DNA of 64,000 bases from Magnetospirillum sp. SS-4. Its GTDB lineage: Bacteria > Pseudomonadota > Alphaproteobacteria > Rhodospirillales > Magnetospirillaceae. The position numbers were made by a program, and so were the translations under genes. The stretch spans positions 30,166-94,165 of the forward strand of contig NZ_LR746530.1 in assembly GCF_902729425.1 (NCBI RefSeq). The letters are read 5' to 3'. Position 1 is the first letter of the stretch. Each line of letters opens with the position of its first letter. This document shows positions 28,227 to 38,064 of the stretch, piece by piece. The notes under the pieces are model-generated. The model saw nothing but the letters and a program-made list of their open reading frames with translations. It did not search any database and was not told where the DNA came from.

Positions 28227-29993
28227 TCACACCAGAACCATGCCGTCTTCTTCCGAGCCCGACTTGTCGCGGCTCTTGTCTTCCGGCCCCAGCACCATCT
28301 CGTTGTGGGCCATGCCGGGCATGATCATGGGGAAGACGTTCTCGGACGCATCGGTGCGCATCTCGACGATCACCGGGCGATCGACCGCCATCATCTCCTT
28401 GATGACGCCGTCCACCTCGGACGGCTTCTCCGCCCTCAGGCCGACGGCGCCGAACGCCTCGGCCAGCTTGACGAAATCGGGATGGTGGTTCATGTGGCTT
28501 TCCGAGTAGCGGCCGCCGTGAATCAGCTCCTGCCACTGGCGGACCATGCCCATGTACTGGTTGTTGAGGATGACCACCTTCACCGGCAGGCGATGCTGCA
28601 CCAGGGTGGCGATCTCCTGGATGTTCATCTGGATCGAGGATTCGCCGGCGATGTCGATCACCAGCGCTTCCGGGTGCGCCATCTGCACGCCCATGGCCGC
28701 CGGCATGCCGTAGCCCATGGTGCCGAGGCCGCCCGAGGTCAGCCAATGATGCGGCAGGTCGAATTTCAGGTGCTGGGCCGCCCACATCTGATGCTGCCCG
28801 ACCTCGGTGCAGATATAGGGATTGCGGTGGCGGGTCAGCTCGTAGATGCGCTGGATGGCGTATTGCGGCTTGATCAGCTTGTTGGAGTTCTCGAAGGCGA
28901 GGCAGTCCATGGCCCGCCATTCGTCGATGGCCTTCCACCACTCCTTCAGCGCCTTTTCGTTGACCCGGCACTGCTTGGCCTTCCACACCTTGATCATGTC
29001 CTCCAGGACATGGGCGCAATCGCCGACCACCGACAGGTCAACCACCACGTTCTTGTTGATGGAGCTGGGGTCGATGTCGACGTGGATTTTCTTGGAATTG
29101 GGCGAGAAGCCGTTGACCCGGCCGGTGACGCGGTCGTCGAAGCGGGCGCCGATGTTGATCATCAGGTCGCAATCGTGCATGGCCATGTTGGCCTCGACCG
29201 TGCCGTGCATGCCCAGCATGCCGAGGAACAGCGGGTCCGAGCCGGGAAAGGCGCCTAGGCCCATCAGGGTCAGGGTGCAGGGATAGCCGGTCATGCGCAC
29301 GAACTGGGTCAGCAGCTGGCAGGCGGCCGGGCCGGAATTCACCACGCCGCCACCCACGTAGAAGATGGGACGCTTGGCGTGGGCGATCATCTCGACCGCC
29401 TTCTCGATAGCCTTGAGGTCGCCCTTGACCTGCGGCTTGTACTTGGACTTCACCTTGGACGGCGCCTGATACTCGCCCTTGTTCTGGATCACGTCCTTGG
29501 GCAGGTCGACCAGCACCGGGCCGGGCCGGCCGGAACGGGCGACGTGAAAGGCCTCGTGCACCGTCCGGGCCAAGTCGGCGACGTCCTTGACCAGGTAATT
29601 GTGCTTGGTGCAGGGCCGGGTGATGCCGGTGATGTCGGCTTCCTGGAAGGCGTCGTTGCCGATCAGATGGGTCGGCACCTGCCCGGTCAGGCAGACCAGC
29701 GGCACTGAATCGCACAGCGCGTCGGCCAGCCCGGTGACGGCGTTGGTGGCGCCGGGGCCGGAGGTCACCAGCACGCAGCCGACCTTGCCGGTGGAGCGGG
29801 CGTAACCCTCGGCGGCATGGACGGCGGCCTGTTCGTGGCGCACCAGGACATGGCGCAGCCGGTTCTGCTTGAACAGCTCGTCGTAGATGGGCAGTACGGC
29901 GCCGCCGGGATACCCGAAAATGACCTCAACCCCCTGGTCGACCAGGGCCTTGAGGAGGATTTCCGCCCCTGTCAGCGTATCGTGATGCGCCAT
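28227..29993 (-). CDS. ilvB: acetolactate synthase large (catalytic) subunit
   Basis: A 588-residue thiamine-diphosphate enzyme. The N-terminal domain has GYPGGAVLPIYDEL and the catalytic glutamate in VLVRHEQAAVHAAEGYARSTG. The middle FAD-binding domain contains INIGARFDDRVTGRVNGF. The C-terminal ThDP motif starts GEASSIQMNIQEIATL in family terms: here DIAGESSIQMNIQEIATLVQ and LNNQYMGMVRQWQEL. It condenses pyruvate with pyruvate or 2-ketobutyrate. AAGGTG lies six bases before the ATG. A 102-bp spacer separates it from miaA, so the ilv promoter may lie there; I see no leader-peptide attenuator. Confidence 0.97.
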   Translation of the reverse strand: MAHHDTLTGAEILLKALVDQGVEVIFGYPGGAVLPIYDELFKQNRLRHVLVRHEQAAVHAAEGYARSTGKVGCVLVTSGPGATNAVTGLADALCDSVPLVCLTGQVPTHLIGNDAFQEADITGITRPCTKHNYLVKDVADLARTVHEAFHVARSGRPGPVLVDLPKDVIQNKGEYQAPSKVKSKYKPQVKGDLKAIEKAVEMIAHAKRPIFYVGGGVVNSGPAACQLLTQFVRMTGYPCTLTLMGLGAFPGSDPLFLGMLGMHGTVEANMAMHDCDLMINIGARFDDRVTGRVNGFSPNSKKIHVDIDPSSINKNVVVDLSVVGDCAHVLEDMIKVWKAKQCRVNEKALKEWWKAIDEWRAMDCLAFENSNKLIKPQYAIQRIYELTRHRNPYICTEVGQHQMWAAQHLKFDLPHHWLTSGGLGTMGYGMPAAMGVQMAHPEALVIDIAGESSIQMNIQEIATLVQHRLPVKVVILNNQYMGMVRQWQELIHGGRYSESHMNHHPDFVKLAEAFGAVGLRAEKPSEVDGVIKEMMAVDRPVIVEMRTDASENVFPMIMPGMAHNEMVLGPEDKSRDKSGSEEDGMVLV

Positions 29994-30095
29994 GTCTGCA
30001 CCTTACATATCTCGTTGCATCGAAACCGCCCCCGTCGGAGCACGGCAATACCGTTCCGCCGCAATGCGGCAAGAGCGGGACAAACTATCTTCATG

Positions 30096-31034
30096 TCACG
30101 GGGTGGTCAAGAGGAACCGACGAATTTTCAGAAAGATTGCGGCCATCAAACTTTCCGAAAATTGCGCGGAGATGGTTTCAGACGCCATCAACTGATGCCG
30201 CAGCCATGTGGTCTGGCGCTTGGCGTAGTTGCGGGTGGCCTGCCGGGCCAGGGCGATGGCGGTCGCCAAATCCAGCTCGCCGGCCAGATGAGCGGCCAGT
30301 TCGCGAAACCCCAACGCCTTGAGGACGGGCAGGGCGGGGTCGAGCCCCAGGGCGGCGACGGCGCGAACCTCGTCCAGGGCGCCGGTTTCCACCATGGCCT
30401 GGAAGCGGCCGTCGCAGGCGGCGTAAAGACGTTCGCGCGGCGGCAGCAGGGCGATGACATGCCAGCGGGCCGCGACGCCGCCGATGCGGGGCTCGTCCTG
30501 CCAGCGGGCCAGCGAGCGATCGGTGGCTTCCAGAACTTCCCAGGCGCGGGCCATGCGCTGGGAATCGCCGGGCGCCAGCCGGGCCGCCATCTCGGGGTCG
30601 CGTTCGGCCAGCAAGGCGTGAAACGCCCGGTTGCCGATCTCGGCCAGCCGTTGCCGCGTCGCCGCCCGCACCGGTTCGGGAATGTCGGGAACGGGCGACA
30701 GCCCCTCCATCAGGCTGCGGATGTAAAGGCCGGTGCCGCCCACCACCACCGGCAGCCGGCCGGCCTCCCACGCCGCCCGCATCTCGGCCGCCGCCATGTC
30801 CCGCCAGCGCTCGGCCGAACAGGTCTCCGACGGCGGCAGAACCCCGTACAGCCGATGCGGCGCCCGCGCCTGGTCCTCCATGGACGGCTGGGCGGTGAGA
30901 ATGGGCAGGCCGGTATAGACCTGCATGGAATCGGCGTTGATCACCACGCCGCCGAACTCGTGGGCGAGACGAAGCGCCAACCCGGACTTGCCCGAGGCGG
31001 TGGGACCGGCGATGACCAGGGCGGAATGGTTCAT
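30096..31034 (-). CDS. miaA: tRNA dimethylallyltransferase
   Basis: A 312-residue protein with P-loop IAGPTASGKSGLALRLA at residues 8-24, then NADSMQVYTGLPILTAQPS, VVGGTGLYIRSLMEG and the C-terminal LARQATRNYAKRQTTWLRHQ, all diagnostic of MiaA. It adds a dimethylallyl group to A37 of tRNAs reading UNN codons. It is on the same strand as the ilv genes, with about 100 bp before ilvB, so cotranscription is possible. Confidence 0.96.
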   Translation of the reverse strand: MNHSALVIAGPTASGKSGLALRLAHEFGGVVINADSMQVYTGLPILTAQPSMEDQARAPHRLYGVLPPSETCSAERWRDMAAAEMRAAWEAGRLPVVVGGTGLYIRSLMEGLSPVPDIPEPVRAATRQRLAEIGNRAFHALLAERDPEMAARLAPGDSQRMARAWEVLEATDRSLARWQDEPRIGGVAARWHVIALLPPRERLYAACDGRFQAMVETGALDEVRAVAALGLDPALPVLKALGFRELAAHLAGELDLATAIALARQATRNYAKRQTTWLRHQLMASETISAQFSESLMAAIFLKIRRFLLTTP

Positions 31035-31088
31035 GAAGTTGTTTGGTCGCTGGCGACCCGCGATGCGGCGCGCATGTGGGGCCCGCCG

Positions 31089-31826
31089 CTAAGACGCGCC
31101 ATCGGTCAGGGTGGCGACCATGGTCGACAGCCGTTCGCGCTGCCGCCCGTCGGCGCCGAAATTATTGGGGCGGAGCCAGCGCTGGAAACTGTCCCGCACG
31201 TGCGGCCATTCCCCGTCGATGATGGAATAGCAGGCGGTATCGCGATTGCGGCCCTTGTTGACCGCCGCCTGCCGGAACACCCCCTCGAAGCGGAAGCCGT
31301 AACGTTCGGCGGCATTGCGCGACGAGGTGTTCAGCGTGTCGCAGCGCCATTCGCAACGGCGGTAGCCCAGGGTGTCGAAGGCGTTGCGAAGCATGAGGTA
31401 CATGCCCTCGGTGGCGGCGGGGGTGCGGCGCAGGGACGGGGCGAAGATGATGTGGCCGACGGCGATGGCCCCGGCGGCGGCGTCGATGCGCAGATAGCTG
31501 ACCACCCCCAGGGCGATGCCGCTGGCGCGGTCGACCACCGCGTAGAACTGAGGGTCGGCGCTGGCGGTGGCGTCGTCGAGCCAGGCCCGGAATCCGGCCT
31601 CGCTTTCGAACGGACCGTAGAACAGGTAGGTCCAGGTGCGGCCCTCGACGTCCTCGGCGATGCCGGCGTAAAGCTGAGCGGCATGGCGGGCGGCGTCCAG
31701 GGGCTCGACCCGGCAGAACCGCCCCTCCATGACCGTGTGCGGTGGCCGCAGCCGGGGAGTCCAGCCAGGAATCGGTTCACCCACCGGCTGGCCGAGGGAA
31801 TTGACCTCCTGACTCACCGAGCCCAC
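31089..31826 (-). CDS. GNAT-family N-acetyltransferase (RimJ/RimL-like)
   Basis: A 245-residue acetyltransferase. After a leader of about 30 residues, HTVMEGRFCRVEPLD starts the domain; FYAVVDRASGIALGVVSYLRID and AIAVGHIIFAPSLRRTPAATEGMYLMLRNAF give the acetyl-CoA-binding region. CDTLNTSSRNAAERYGFRFEGVFRQ is typical of RimJ/RimL-like members that modify amino groups of proteins or small molecules. The start used is a GTG; the true start could be a later codon. Substrate unknown. Confidence 0.85.
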   Translation of the reverse strand: MGSVSQEVNSLGQPVGEPIPGWTPRLRPPHTVMEGRFCRVEPLDAARHAAQLYAGIAEDVEGRTWTYLFYGPFESEAGFRAWLDDATASADPQFYAVVDRASGIALGVVSYLRIDAAAGAIAVGHIIFAPSLRRTPAATEGMYLMLRNAFDTLGYRRCEWRCDTLNTSSRNAAERYGFRFEGVFRQAAVNKGRNRDTACYSIIDGEWPHVRDSFQRWLRPNNFGADGRQRERLSTMVATLTDGAS

Positions 31827-31850
31827 CCCCCAACCGAGTCGGCGAGACGG

Positions 31851-32084
31851 TCAGACATCGCGTTCCGGATCGATATCGAAGCGGCGCTTGCCGTACTTGC
31901 CGGTGAAGGAGGGGCCGTCGTCGATCTCCACATGGGTGCGGGCGACGATGGTCGCCTGGGTGATGAGTTGTTCCTGCAACTCCAGCATATGCTGCCAGTA
32001 CTTCATCATCTGGGAGGTGGACGCCATCCACCCATCCAGCATGGCGCGTTGCATTTCCAGCATGCTCTTGAACGGGTCTGTCAT
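31851..32084 (-). CDS. small helical, phasin-like protein
   Basis: A 77-residue protein. Residues 1-50 are almost one amphipathic helix rich in Met, Gln and Trp (MTDPFKSMLEMQRAMLDGWM, then MMKYWQHMLELQEQLITQA). The C-terminus is polar and ends PERDV. The helix recalls phasins and the N-termini of proteins on polyhydroxyalkanoate granules. No granule genes are nearby, so this is only a resemblance. It lies 24 bp upstream of the acetyltransferase gene on the same strand. Confidence 0.7.
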   Translation of the reverse strand: MTDPFKSMLEMQRAMLDGWMASTSQMMKYWQHMLELQEQLITQATIVARTHVEIDDGPSFTGKYGKRRFDIDPERDV

Positions 32085-32143
32085 TCTTGTTCTCCCGCAG
32101 AGGGCCGTTCGGTAAGCCCGGCGATCATTATAGCCCAGCTCCG

Positions 32144-32174
32144 GGGCGGGCACCATCTTCCGTGGCGCCCGCCC
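32144..32174 (-). terminator. GC-rich hairpin after fumarase, possible weak terminator
   Basis: Arms GGGCGGGC (32144-32151) and GCCCGCCC (32167-32174) pair perfectly. The hairpin starts eight bases after the fumarase stop. No T tract follows on either strand, so it may pause or stabilise the RNA end rather than terminate alone. Confidence 0.35.
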
Positions 32175-32181
32175 GCGGGCA

Positions 32182-33798
<1,617 letters not shown>

Positions 33799-33909
33799 GG
33801 CGGGCGACCTTATGCAGGAGAGGGCGAATGACGCCGCCCCACCCGTCGGGGCTGGACGGCGGTTTCTGGTCAAACACCTTTTTCAGAGGGGCGTCAAGGG
33901 AGTAGGGAG

Positions 33910-34419
33910 CTACTTCTTCCGGAAGCGGTCCAGCGTCACCACCTTGCCGTCGCCGGCCGGCTGGCCGGAATCCGGCTCGCCCGCGGGCGGCGGGGCGGCG
34001 GCGACCTCCTCGTCCGCGTCGTCCTCGTCCTCATCCTCGAAGGCATCCTCGGGCACCGCCTGGAATTGCAACCCGAACTTGGCCGACGGGTCGGCGAAGC
34101 CGGTCACCGCCGAGAACGGGATCAACAGGCGCTCGGACTTGCCGGAAAAGGACAAGGTGACCGCGAACTGATCGTGAGTGACGTCCAGGTCCCAGAACTG
34201 GTGCTGGAGGACGATGGTCATCTCGTCCGGATGACGGGCCAGGATGTGCTTGGACAACGCCACGCCGGGATGGTGGGTGCGGAAGGTGACGTAGAAATGG
34301 TGGTCGCCGGGCAATCCCAGTTCGGCGGCCAAGGTCAGCGCATCGCGCACCACGCCGCGCAGGGCCTCTTCCACCATCTTGTCGTAGCGCAATTCTTCGA
34401 CCGCCATCGGCCCCGGCAT
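33910..34419 (-). CDS. sspB: ClpXP adaptor SspB (alpha-proteobacterial type)
   Basis: A 169-residue protein. The folded domain (about 5-125) has LRYDKMVEEALRGVVRDAL, HFYVTFRTHHPGVALS, MTIVLQHQFWDLDV and FAVTLSFSGKSERLLIPFSAVTGFADPS, the alpha-type SspB pattern. A long acidic, proline-rich linker follows (EDEDEDDADEE), and the end, GKVVTLDRFRKK, is the ClpX-docking tail. It delivers ssrA-tagged proteins to ClpXP. A second ATG at 34407 (MAVEELRY) may be the real start. The tmRNA that makes the tag is encoded just upstream on the same strand. Confidence 0.93.
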   Translation of the reverse strand: MPGPMAVEELRYDKMVEEALRGVVRDALTLAAELGLPGDHHFYVTFRTHHPGVALSKHILARHPDEMTIVLQHQFWDLDVTHDQFAVTLSFSGKSERLLIPFSAVTGFADPSAKFGLQFQAVPEDAFEDEDEDDADEEVAAAPPPAGEPDSGQPAGDGKVVTLDRFRKK

Positions 34420-34470
34420 CCCTTCGCGAAGTCCGGGCGCCCCGCGAGAGCGGAACGCCGTCGATTAAGT

Positions 34471-34751
34471 GGGGGGCTTCTGTTGCCCGGTGCCCCCCGG
34501 ACCGCGCTTACGGGTTAAGCCGCAGCGGCAAGTTCAACGTTGTCGTTGGCACTTGTTAGGATTGACCCGATAACGGTGGTATCATGCCGAACGCAAACCA
34601 CACCTTTACTGCGCACGTCGATCCTGTTTCGCCCCCAGGGGGTCCGGCCGTCGCGGGTGGCCGGAACGATCTGGTGGAGGCGCCGGGTACCGCCCCCGGG
34701 TCCGTAACGTCTATTCCGCGTGGCGTTTAGCGTCATAGTCGGTTGCCCGAC
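34471..34751 (-). ncRNA. ssrA: two-piece, circularly permuted tmRNA (alpha type)
   Basis: Read on the minus strand, the acceptor piece comes first and ends at 34672 with a T-arm-like CCGGG-GGCGGTA-CCCGG and then CGCCTCCACCA, an encoded CCA end. A 35-base intervening segment follows. The coding piece begins at 34636 with GGGGGCGAAACAGGATCGAC, the alpha-type tmRNA 5' end, whose GGGGGCG pairs with CGCCTCC of the acceptor. The tag frame is GCC AAC GAC AAC...TAA, encoding ANDNVELAAAA. A G-rich/C-rich stem (GGGGGGC...GCCCCCC) follows the stop and ends at 34471. It rescues stalled ribosomes. Exact 5' and 3' ends are estimates. Confidence 0.92.
34515..34550 (-). other. tmRNA tag reading frame (ANDNVELAAAA)
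   Basis: The resume codon is GCC at 34550-34548 and the stop is TAA at 34517-34515. The tag keeps the AND start, the region read by SspB, and the AA end recognised by ClpX. A long frame covering it and the upstream RNA has no independent support as a protein. Confidence 0.92.
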
Positions 34752-34757
34752 CCTCTC

Positions 34758-34786
34758 AATATAGAGCGCCCGGCCGCGAAGCGCCA
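34758..34786 (-). promoter_or_regulatory. candidate ssrA promoter
   Basis: On the minus strand TATATT (34763-34758) is a good -10 box, seven or eight bases before the estimated tmRNA start. The -35 at 17-bp spacing is weak (TGGCGC), so the assignment rests on the -10 and position. Confidence 0.4.
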
Positions 34787-34822
34787 GCCCATCCTGTCGG
34801 AAAATCCCCCCGTGACGGGGCA

Positions 34823-35029
34823 TTACTTCGCCGGGGCGGCATCGCCGGACGTGGGCGCCGCCACGGCGGAGCCGGCCGGAACCGGCTTGCGCAGGGCCTT
34901 GGTCATCGCCATGCCGGCGGCGAAGGCGGGCGACAGATAGGGGCTGCGCCCCTCGGGCAGGCGCACCGGCTGAAGCCCCATGCCGTGGAGGGCGTCGTAG
35001 ATTTCGCGCAATTCCGCTGGTCCCAGCAT
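34823..35029 (-). CDS. hypothetical small protein
   Basis: A 68-residue protein. AGAGG lies about seven bases before the ATG chosen at 35029 (MLGPAELREIYDALHGMG). The first half looks helical and includes LREIYDALHGMGLQPVRLPEGRS. The tail is rich in Ala and Pro (PVPAGSAVAAPTSGDAAPAK) and probably disordered. No transmembrane helix or known motif is visible. It lies upstream of ssrA on the same strand. The frame reads 20 codons further upstream without added support. Confidence 0.6.
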   Translation of the reverse strand: MLGPAELREIYDALHGMGLQPVRLPEGRSPYLSPAFAAGMAMTKALRKPVPAGSAVAAPTSGDAAPAK

Positions 35030-35175
35030 TTTCGACCTCTGCTTTCGTCCCGGATGCCGAGTCCGCCCCACCATGGGCGGAGCCGTCATCCCGCACGGTT
35101 GTTCCAGTGTGCCTCAATCAGGCGTCGCCATGCGATATATTTTTGTGCGGCGCAGCAATCGGCTGGACGCATGAC

Positions 35176-35214
35176 AAAAAAGTGGCGGAACTCGGTTCAG
35201 CACCGGGTTCCGCC
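35176..35214 (-). terminator. rho-independent terminator
   Basis: Arms GGCGGAACTCGG (35184-35195) and CCGGGTTCCGCC (35203-35214) pair over 12 bp with one wobble and a seven-base loop. On the minus strand the stem is followed by ACTTTTTT. It ends the transcript of the 68-residue gene at 35309-35515. Confidence 0.85.
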
Positions 35215-35308
35215 AAGATCGAAAGGGAGACAAAGCAGTAATGTGTATTGTGGTACCAAAATACCGGATTGGAGTCAAGCGCCTTTCTTGTGCGTCGCAG
35301 CACCGAGA

Positions 35309-35515
35309 TCAGGCATAGCTGCCGATCACCAACTTTTCCGGGGAATCCGCCACCAGTTGCAGCGCCACGGTGCCCGAGGCGGTACGGATCAGAAGCTCCA
35401 GGAACCAGCGGCCGTCCTCCAGTTCCATGGGGGTCGCGGCCCCGATATGGGTCACCCCCTCCACATCCATGCTGACGCCCTGGTTGTCGTTGAACGAAAT
35501 CGACACGACCTTCAT
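35309..35515 (-). CDS. hypothetical small beta-rich protein
   Basis: A 68-residue acidic protein (MKVVSISFNDNQGVSMDVEG at the start) with alternating hydrophobic residues that suggest a small beta sheet, for example VALQLVADSPEKLVIGSYA at the end. AGGGAG lies about nine bases before the ATG. It sits 54 bp after a sensor kinase gene on the same strand and has its own terminator, so it is a real transcribed unit. No function is recognisable. Confidence 0.7.
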   Translation of the reverse strand: MKVVSISFNDNQGVSMDVEGVTHIGAATPMELEDGRWFLELLIRTASGTVALQLVADSPEKLVIGSYA

Positions 35516-35569
35516 GCTTCGCCACTCCCTTCGGCCCGGCGCCCAGGCTCGCGCAAAGCCCCGGCCGCG

Positions 35570-37972
35570 TCAACCGCCGCCGGAAGAGCCATCGGGAAAG
35601 GCGATGCAGAACCGGCTGCCCTGCTCCGGCGGCGTCTCGACCCAGATGCGGCCGCCATGGGTCTGGACGATCTTGCGGCAGATGGGCAGGCCGATGCCGG
35701 TGCCCTCGACCGCGTCGTCGATGTTGAGACGCTGGAACATCTTGAATATCCGCTCGAAATGTTCGGGTGCGATGCCGATGCCGTTGTCCTCGACCCAGAC
35801 CACCCATTCGCCCCGGTCATGCCGCCCGCCGACGGCGATGCGGGAAGGCCGGTCCGGGTGGCGGTATTTGAGGGCGTTGCCCAGCAGGTTCTGGAACAGG
35901 CGGATCAACTCGCCCGGAACTCCGTGAATGACCGGCAGTCCCTCGCCGATGACCAGCGAGGCGTCCTGTCCGGCGCCGCCGATGCCCAGATTGGCGGCGG
36001 CCTCGCGAACCGCCTCGGTCAGGTCCACCGGGCGGAGGGTCTCGCCGCCGCGGCCGACCCGCGAATAGTCCAGCAACGCCAGGATCAGGGCGTCCATTCG
36101 CTTCACCCCGGCGATGGCGAAGTCCATGAATTCGGTTTCCTCCGGCCCCAGCTTGCCCGCCAGCCGCCGCGCCAGCAGGGCGATGAAGCTGGATACCATC
36201 CGAAGCGGCTGCCGCAGGTCGTGGGAGGCGACATAGGCGAACTGCTCCAGGTCGGCGTTGGAGCGTTCCAGCTCGGCCGACTTGGCCGCCAGCGCCGCCT
36301 CGAAGCGGTTGCGCTCGGTGACGTCGACCACGATGCTGCTGAGATAGGCCCGGCCCTTGACATTCAGCGGCGACGAGAACACCTCGACGTCGCGAAGGGC
36401 GCCCGAGGCCAGCCGGTGCCTGAACCGCAGGAACGGACGGTCGCCCCGGGCCACCGCCGCCATCTCGGCCTTCACCGCGTCGGGCGGCAGGATGTTGATG
36501 TCGGTGATCCGCATGCCCTTCAGGACGTCGACGGGATAGCCGTAGAACATGGAGGCGGATTCGTTGGCGTCGACGACGCGGCCGTCCATCGGATCGATCA
36601 GCAGCTTGACCGCCGGATTGCGGTGAAATATCTGGCTGTAGAGTTCCTCGCGCTCGGCGATCGCCTGCTGCGCCAGGGTGGCGTCGGTGACGTCGTGGCC
36701 GATGGTCTGGAATCCGGCGAGGACGCCCCTGGCGTCGAACAGGGCGGTGGTGCGCCACTCGATCCAGCAATCCGGCCGTCCGGGGCGAACCACCAGACGG
36801 CGGTCGACGCGGGATGGCGAGGCCGGGGTCAGCGACCGCAGCAGCCCGGTGATCTCGGCGTGTTCCTCGGCGGGAACGAAATCCAGCCACCGCCGTCCGA
36901 TCAGCGAATCCGACTCGTCGCCGTAGAACCTGGCATAGGCCCGGTTGACGAAGACCAGCGACGTATCGGGCCGATAGCGGTGAATCAGGTCTTCCTGGTT
37001 CTCCACCAGCGGGCGGTAATTCTCCTCGCTGGCGGCCAGGGCGGCGGCGGCGGCGCGCTCGGCGCGGTTCTGGCGGTCCAGTTGCAGGGCGATGACCAGA
37101 ACCAGCAGGCTGAACATCGCTCCGGCGGCGGCGATGACGGCGGCGTTGCGGCTCCAGCGGCGCAGGACCGTCGCCACCGTGGCCCCCACCGACACCACCA
37201 CCGGATAGCGTTCCAGCGCCTCGTACGAAGCCAGCCGTTCGAGACCGTCGAAGGCGCTGACGGCGATGAAGGTGCCGGACCGCGCCCTGGGCAGATGCTG
37301 GGCAAACAGCGGACCGCCCCGGATGGACGGGGTGGCGGCGGCGGCCTCGTCCGGCAGGCGGGCCAGCACGTCGCCCTGGGCATTGGCGATGACGGCGCGG
37401 TCGACTTCCTCGGAAAGGGCGCCGGTCAGGACCTCCCGGAAGAACTCGGGGTTCAGGGCTCCGGCCACCACCCCCTTGAAATCCCCCAGCGGCCCCACGA
37501 CCGGCCGGAACGCCACCACCGCCATGCGCCCGGTGACCGGACTGTAGGCGGGCTGGTTCAGCATCAGGACCGGACGCTGCGTCGCCCTGGCGGCGGCGAA
37601 ATAGGGCCGGTGGCTGAGGTCCTGCCCCACCAGCGACGGCAGGGTCGACGACGTGACCACGCCGGCGGCGTCGATCAGGAACAGGTTGCGCAATTCAGGA
37701 AAGGCGGCGCTGCGGCTTTTCATGAAGGCGACCAGGGCGGCATCGCCGCCGCCGGCGCGGTCAGCGGCCCTGGCGACCACGTCCTGAAGCACCAGGTCGA
37801 CGCCGCGCAGCGCCCCGTCCAGATGCTCGGCCACCGTGCGGGTCAGGGACTGGGTCAGCAGGCCGCTTGATCGCAGCGTCTCTTCCCGGTCGCGCCAGAT
37901 CAGCAGGCCGACCAGCGTCCAGATGACCAGCGCCCCCATCAGCGACATGGCGAGAGGGCGGCGCAGTTGCAT
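35570..37972 (-). CDS. membrane sensor histidine kinase (Cache-PAS-PAS-HK)
   Basis: An 800-residue kinase. Helix 1 is at about 8-27; an extracytoplasmic Cache-like sensor follows, with FLIDAAGVVTSSTLPSLVGQ and HRPYFAAARATQRPVLML. Helix 2 is near 285-307 (IAAAGAMFSLLVLVIALQ). Two PAS domains cover about 320-440 and 445-565. The phosphoacceptor helix reads FAYVASHDLRQPLRMVSSF, followed by an ATPase domain with FQNLLGNALKYRHPDRP, VEDNGIGIAPEHFERIFKMF and GTGIGLPICRKI. No response regulator is adjacent. It resembles the kinase at 52771-55227 in plan and sequence. Confidence 0.9.
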   Translation of the reverse strand: MQLRRPLAMSLMGALVIWTLVGLLIWRDREETLRSSGLLTQSLTRTVAEHLDGALRGVDLVLQDVVARAADRAGGGDAALVAFMKSRSAAFPELRNLFLIDAAGVVTSSTLPSLVGQDLSHRPYFAAARATQRPVLMLNQPAYSPVTGRMAVVAFRPVVGPLGDFKGVVAGALNPEFFREVLTGALSEEVDRAVIANAQGDVLARLPDEAAAATPSIRGGPLFAQHLPRARSGTFIAVSAFDGLERLASYEALERYPVVVSVGATVATVLRRWSRNAAVIAAAGAMFSLLVLVIALQLDRQNRAERAAAAALAASEENYRPLVENQEDLIHRYRPDTSLVFVNRAYARFYGDESDSLIGRRWLDFVPAEEHAEITGLLRSLTPASPSRVDRRLVVRPGRPDCWIEWRTTALFDARGVLAGFQTIGHDVTDATLAQQAIAEREELYSQIFHRNPAVKLLIDPMDGRVVDANESASMFYGYPVDVLKGMRITDINILPPDAVKAEMAAVARGDRPFLRFRHRLASGALRDVEVFSSPLNVKGRAYLSSIVVDVTERNRFEAALAAKSAELERSNADLEQFAYVASHDLRQPLRMVSSFIALLARRLAGKLGPEETEFMDFAIAGVKRMDALILALLDYSRVGRGGETLRPVDLTEAVREAAANLGIGGAGQDASLVIGEGLPVIHGVPGELIRLFQNLLGNALKYRHPDRPSRIAVGGRHDRGEWVVWVEDNGIGIAPEHFERIFKMFQRLNIDDAVEGTGIGLPICRKIVQTHGGRIWVETPPEQGSRFCIAFPDGSSGGG

Positions 37973-38064
37973 TTCGCTTTTCAGTCCCGTCCCCTTCCGC
38001 CCCGTGAACAGAAGGAATCCAGGCTATCACTTCGGCATTGGAACGCAAGACCACTGAAATCCGG

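Noticed and set aside
34515-35117. A 200-codon minus-strand frame ending in ANDNVELAAAA
   Set aside because: Its end is the tmRNA tag and the middle covers the acceptor and coding pieces of ssrA; the rest is the shadow of the 68-residue gene in another frame.
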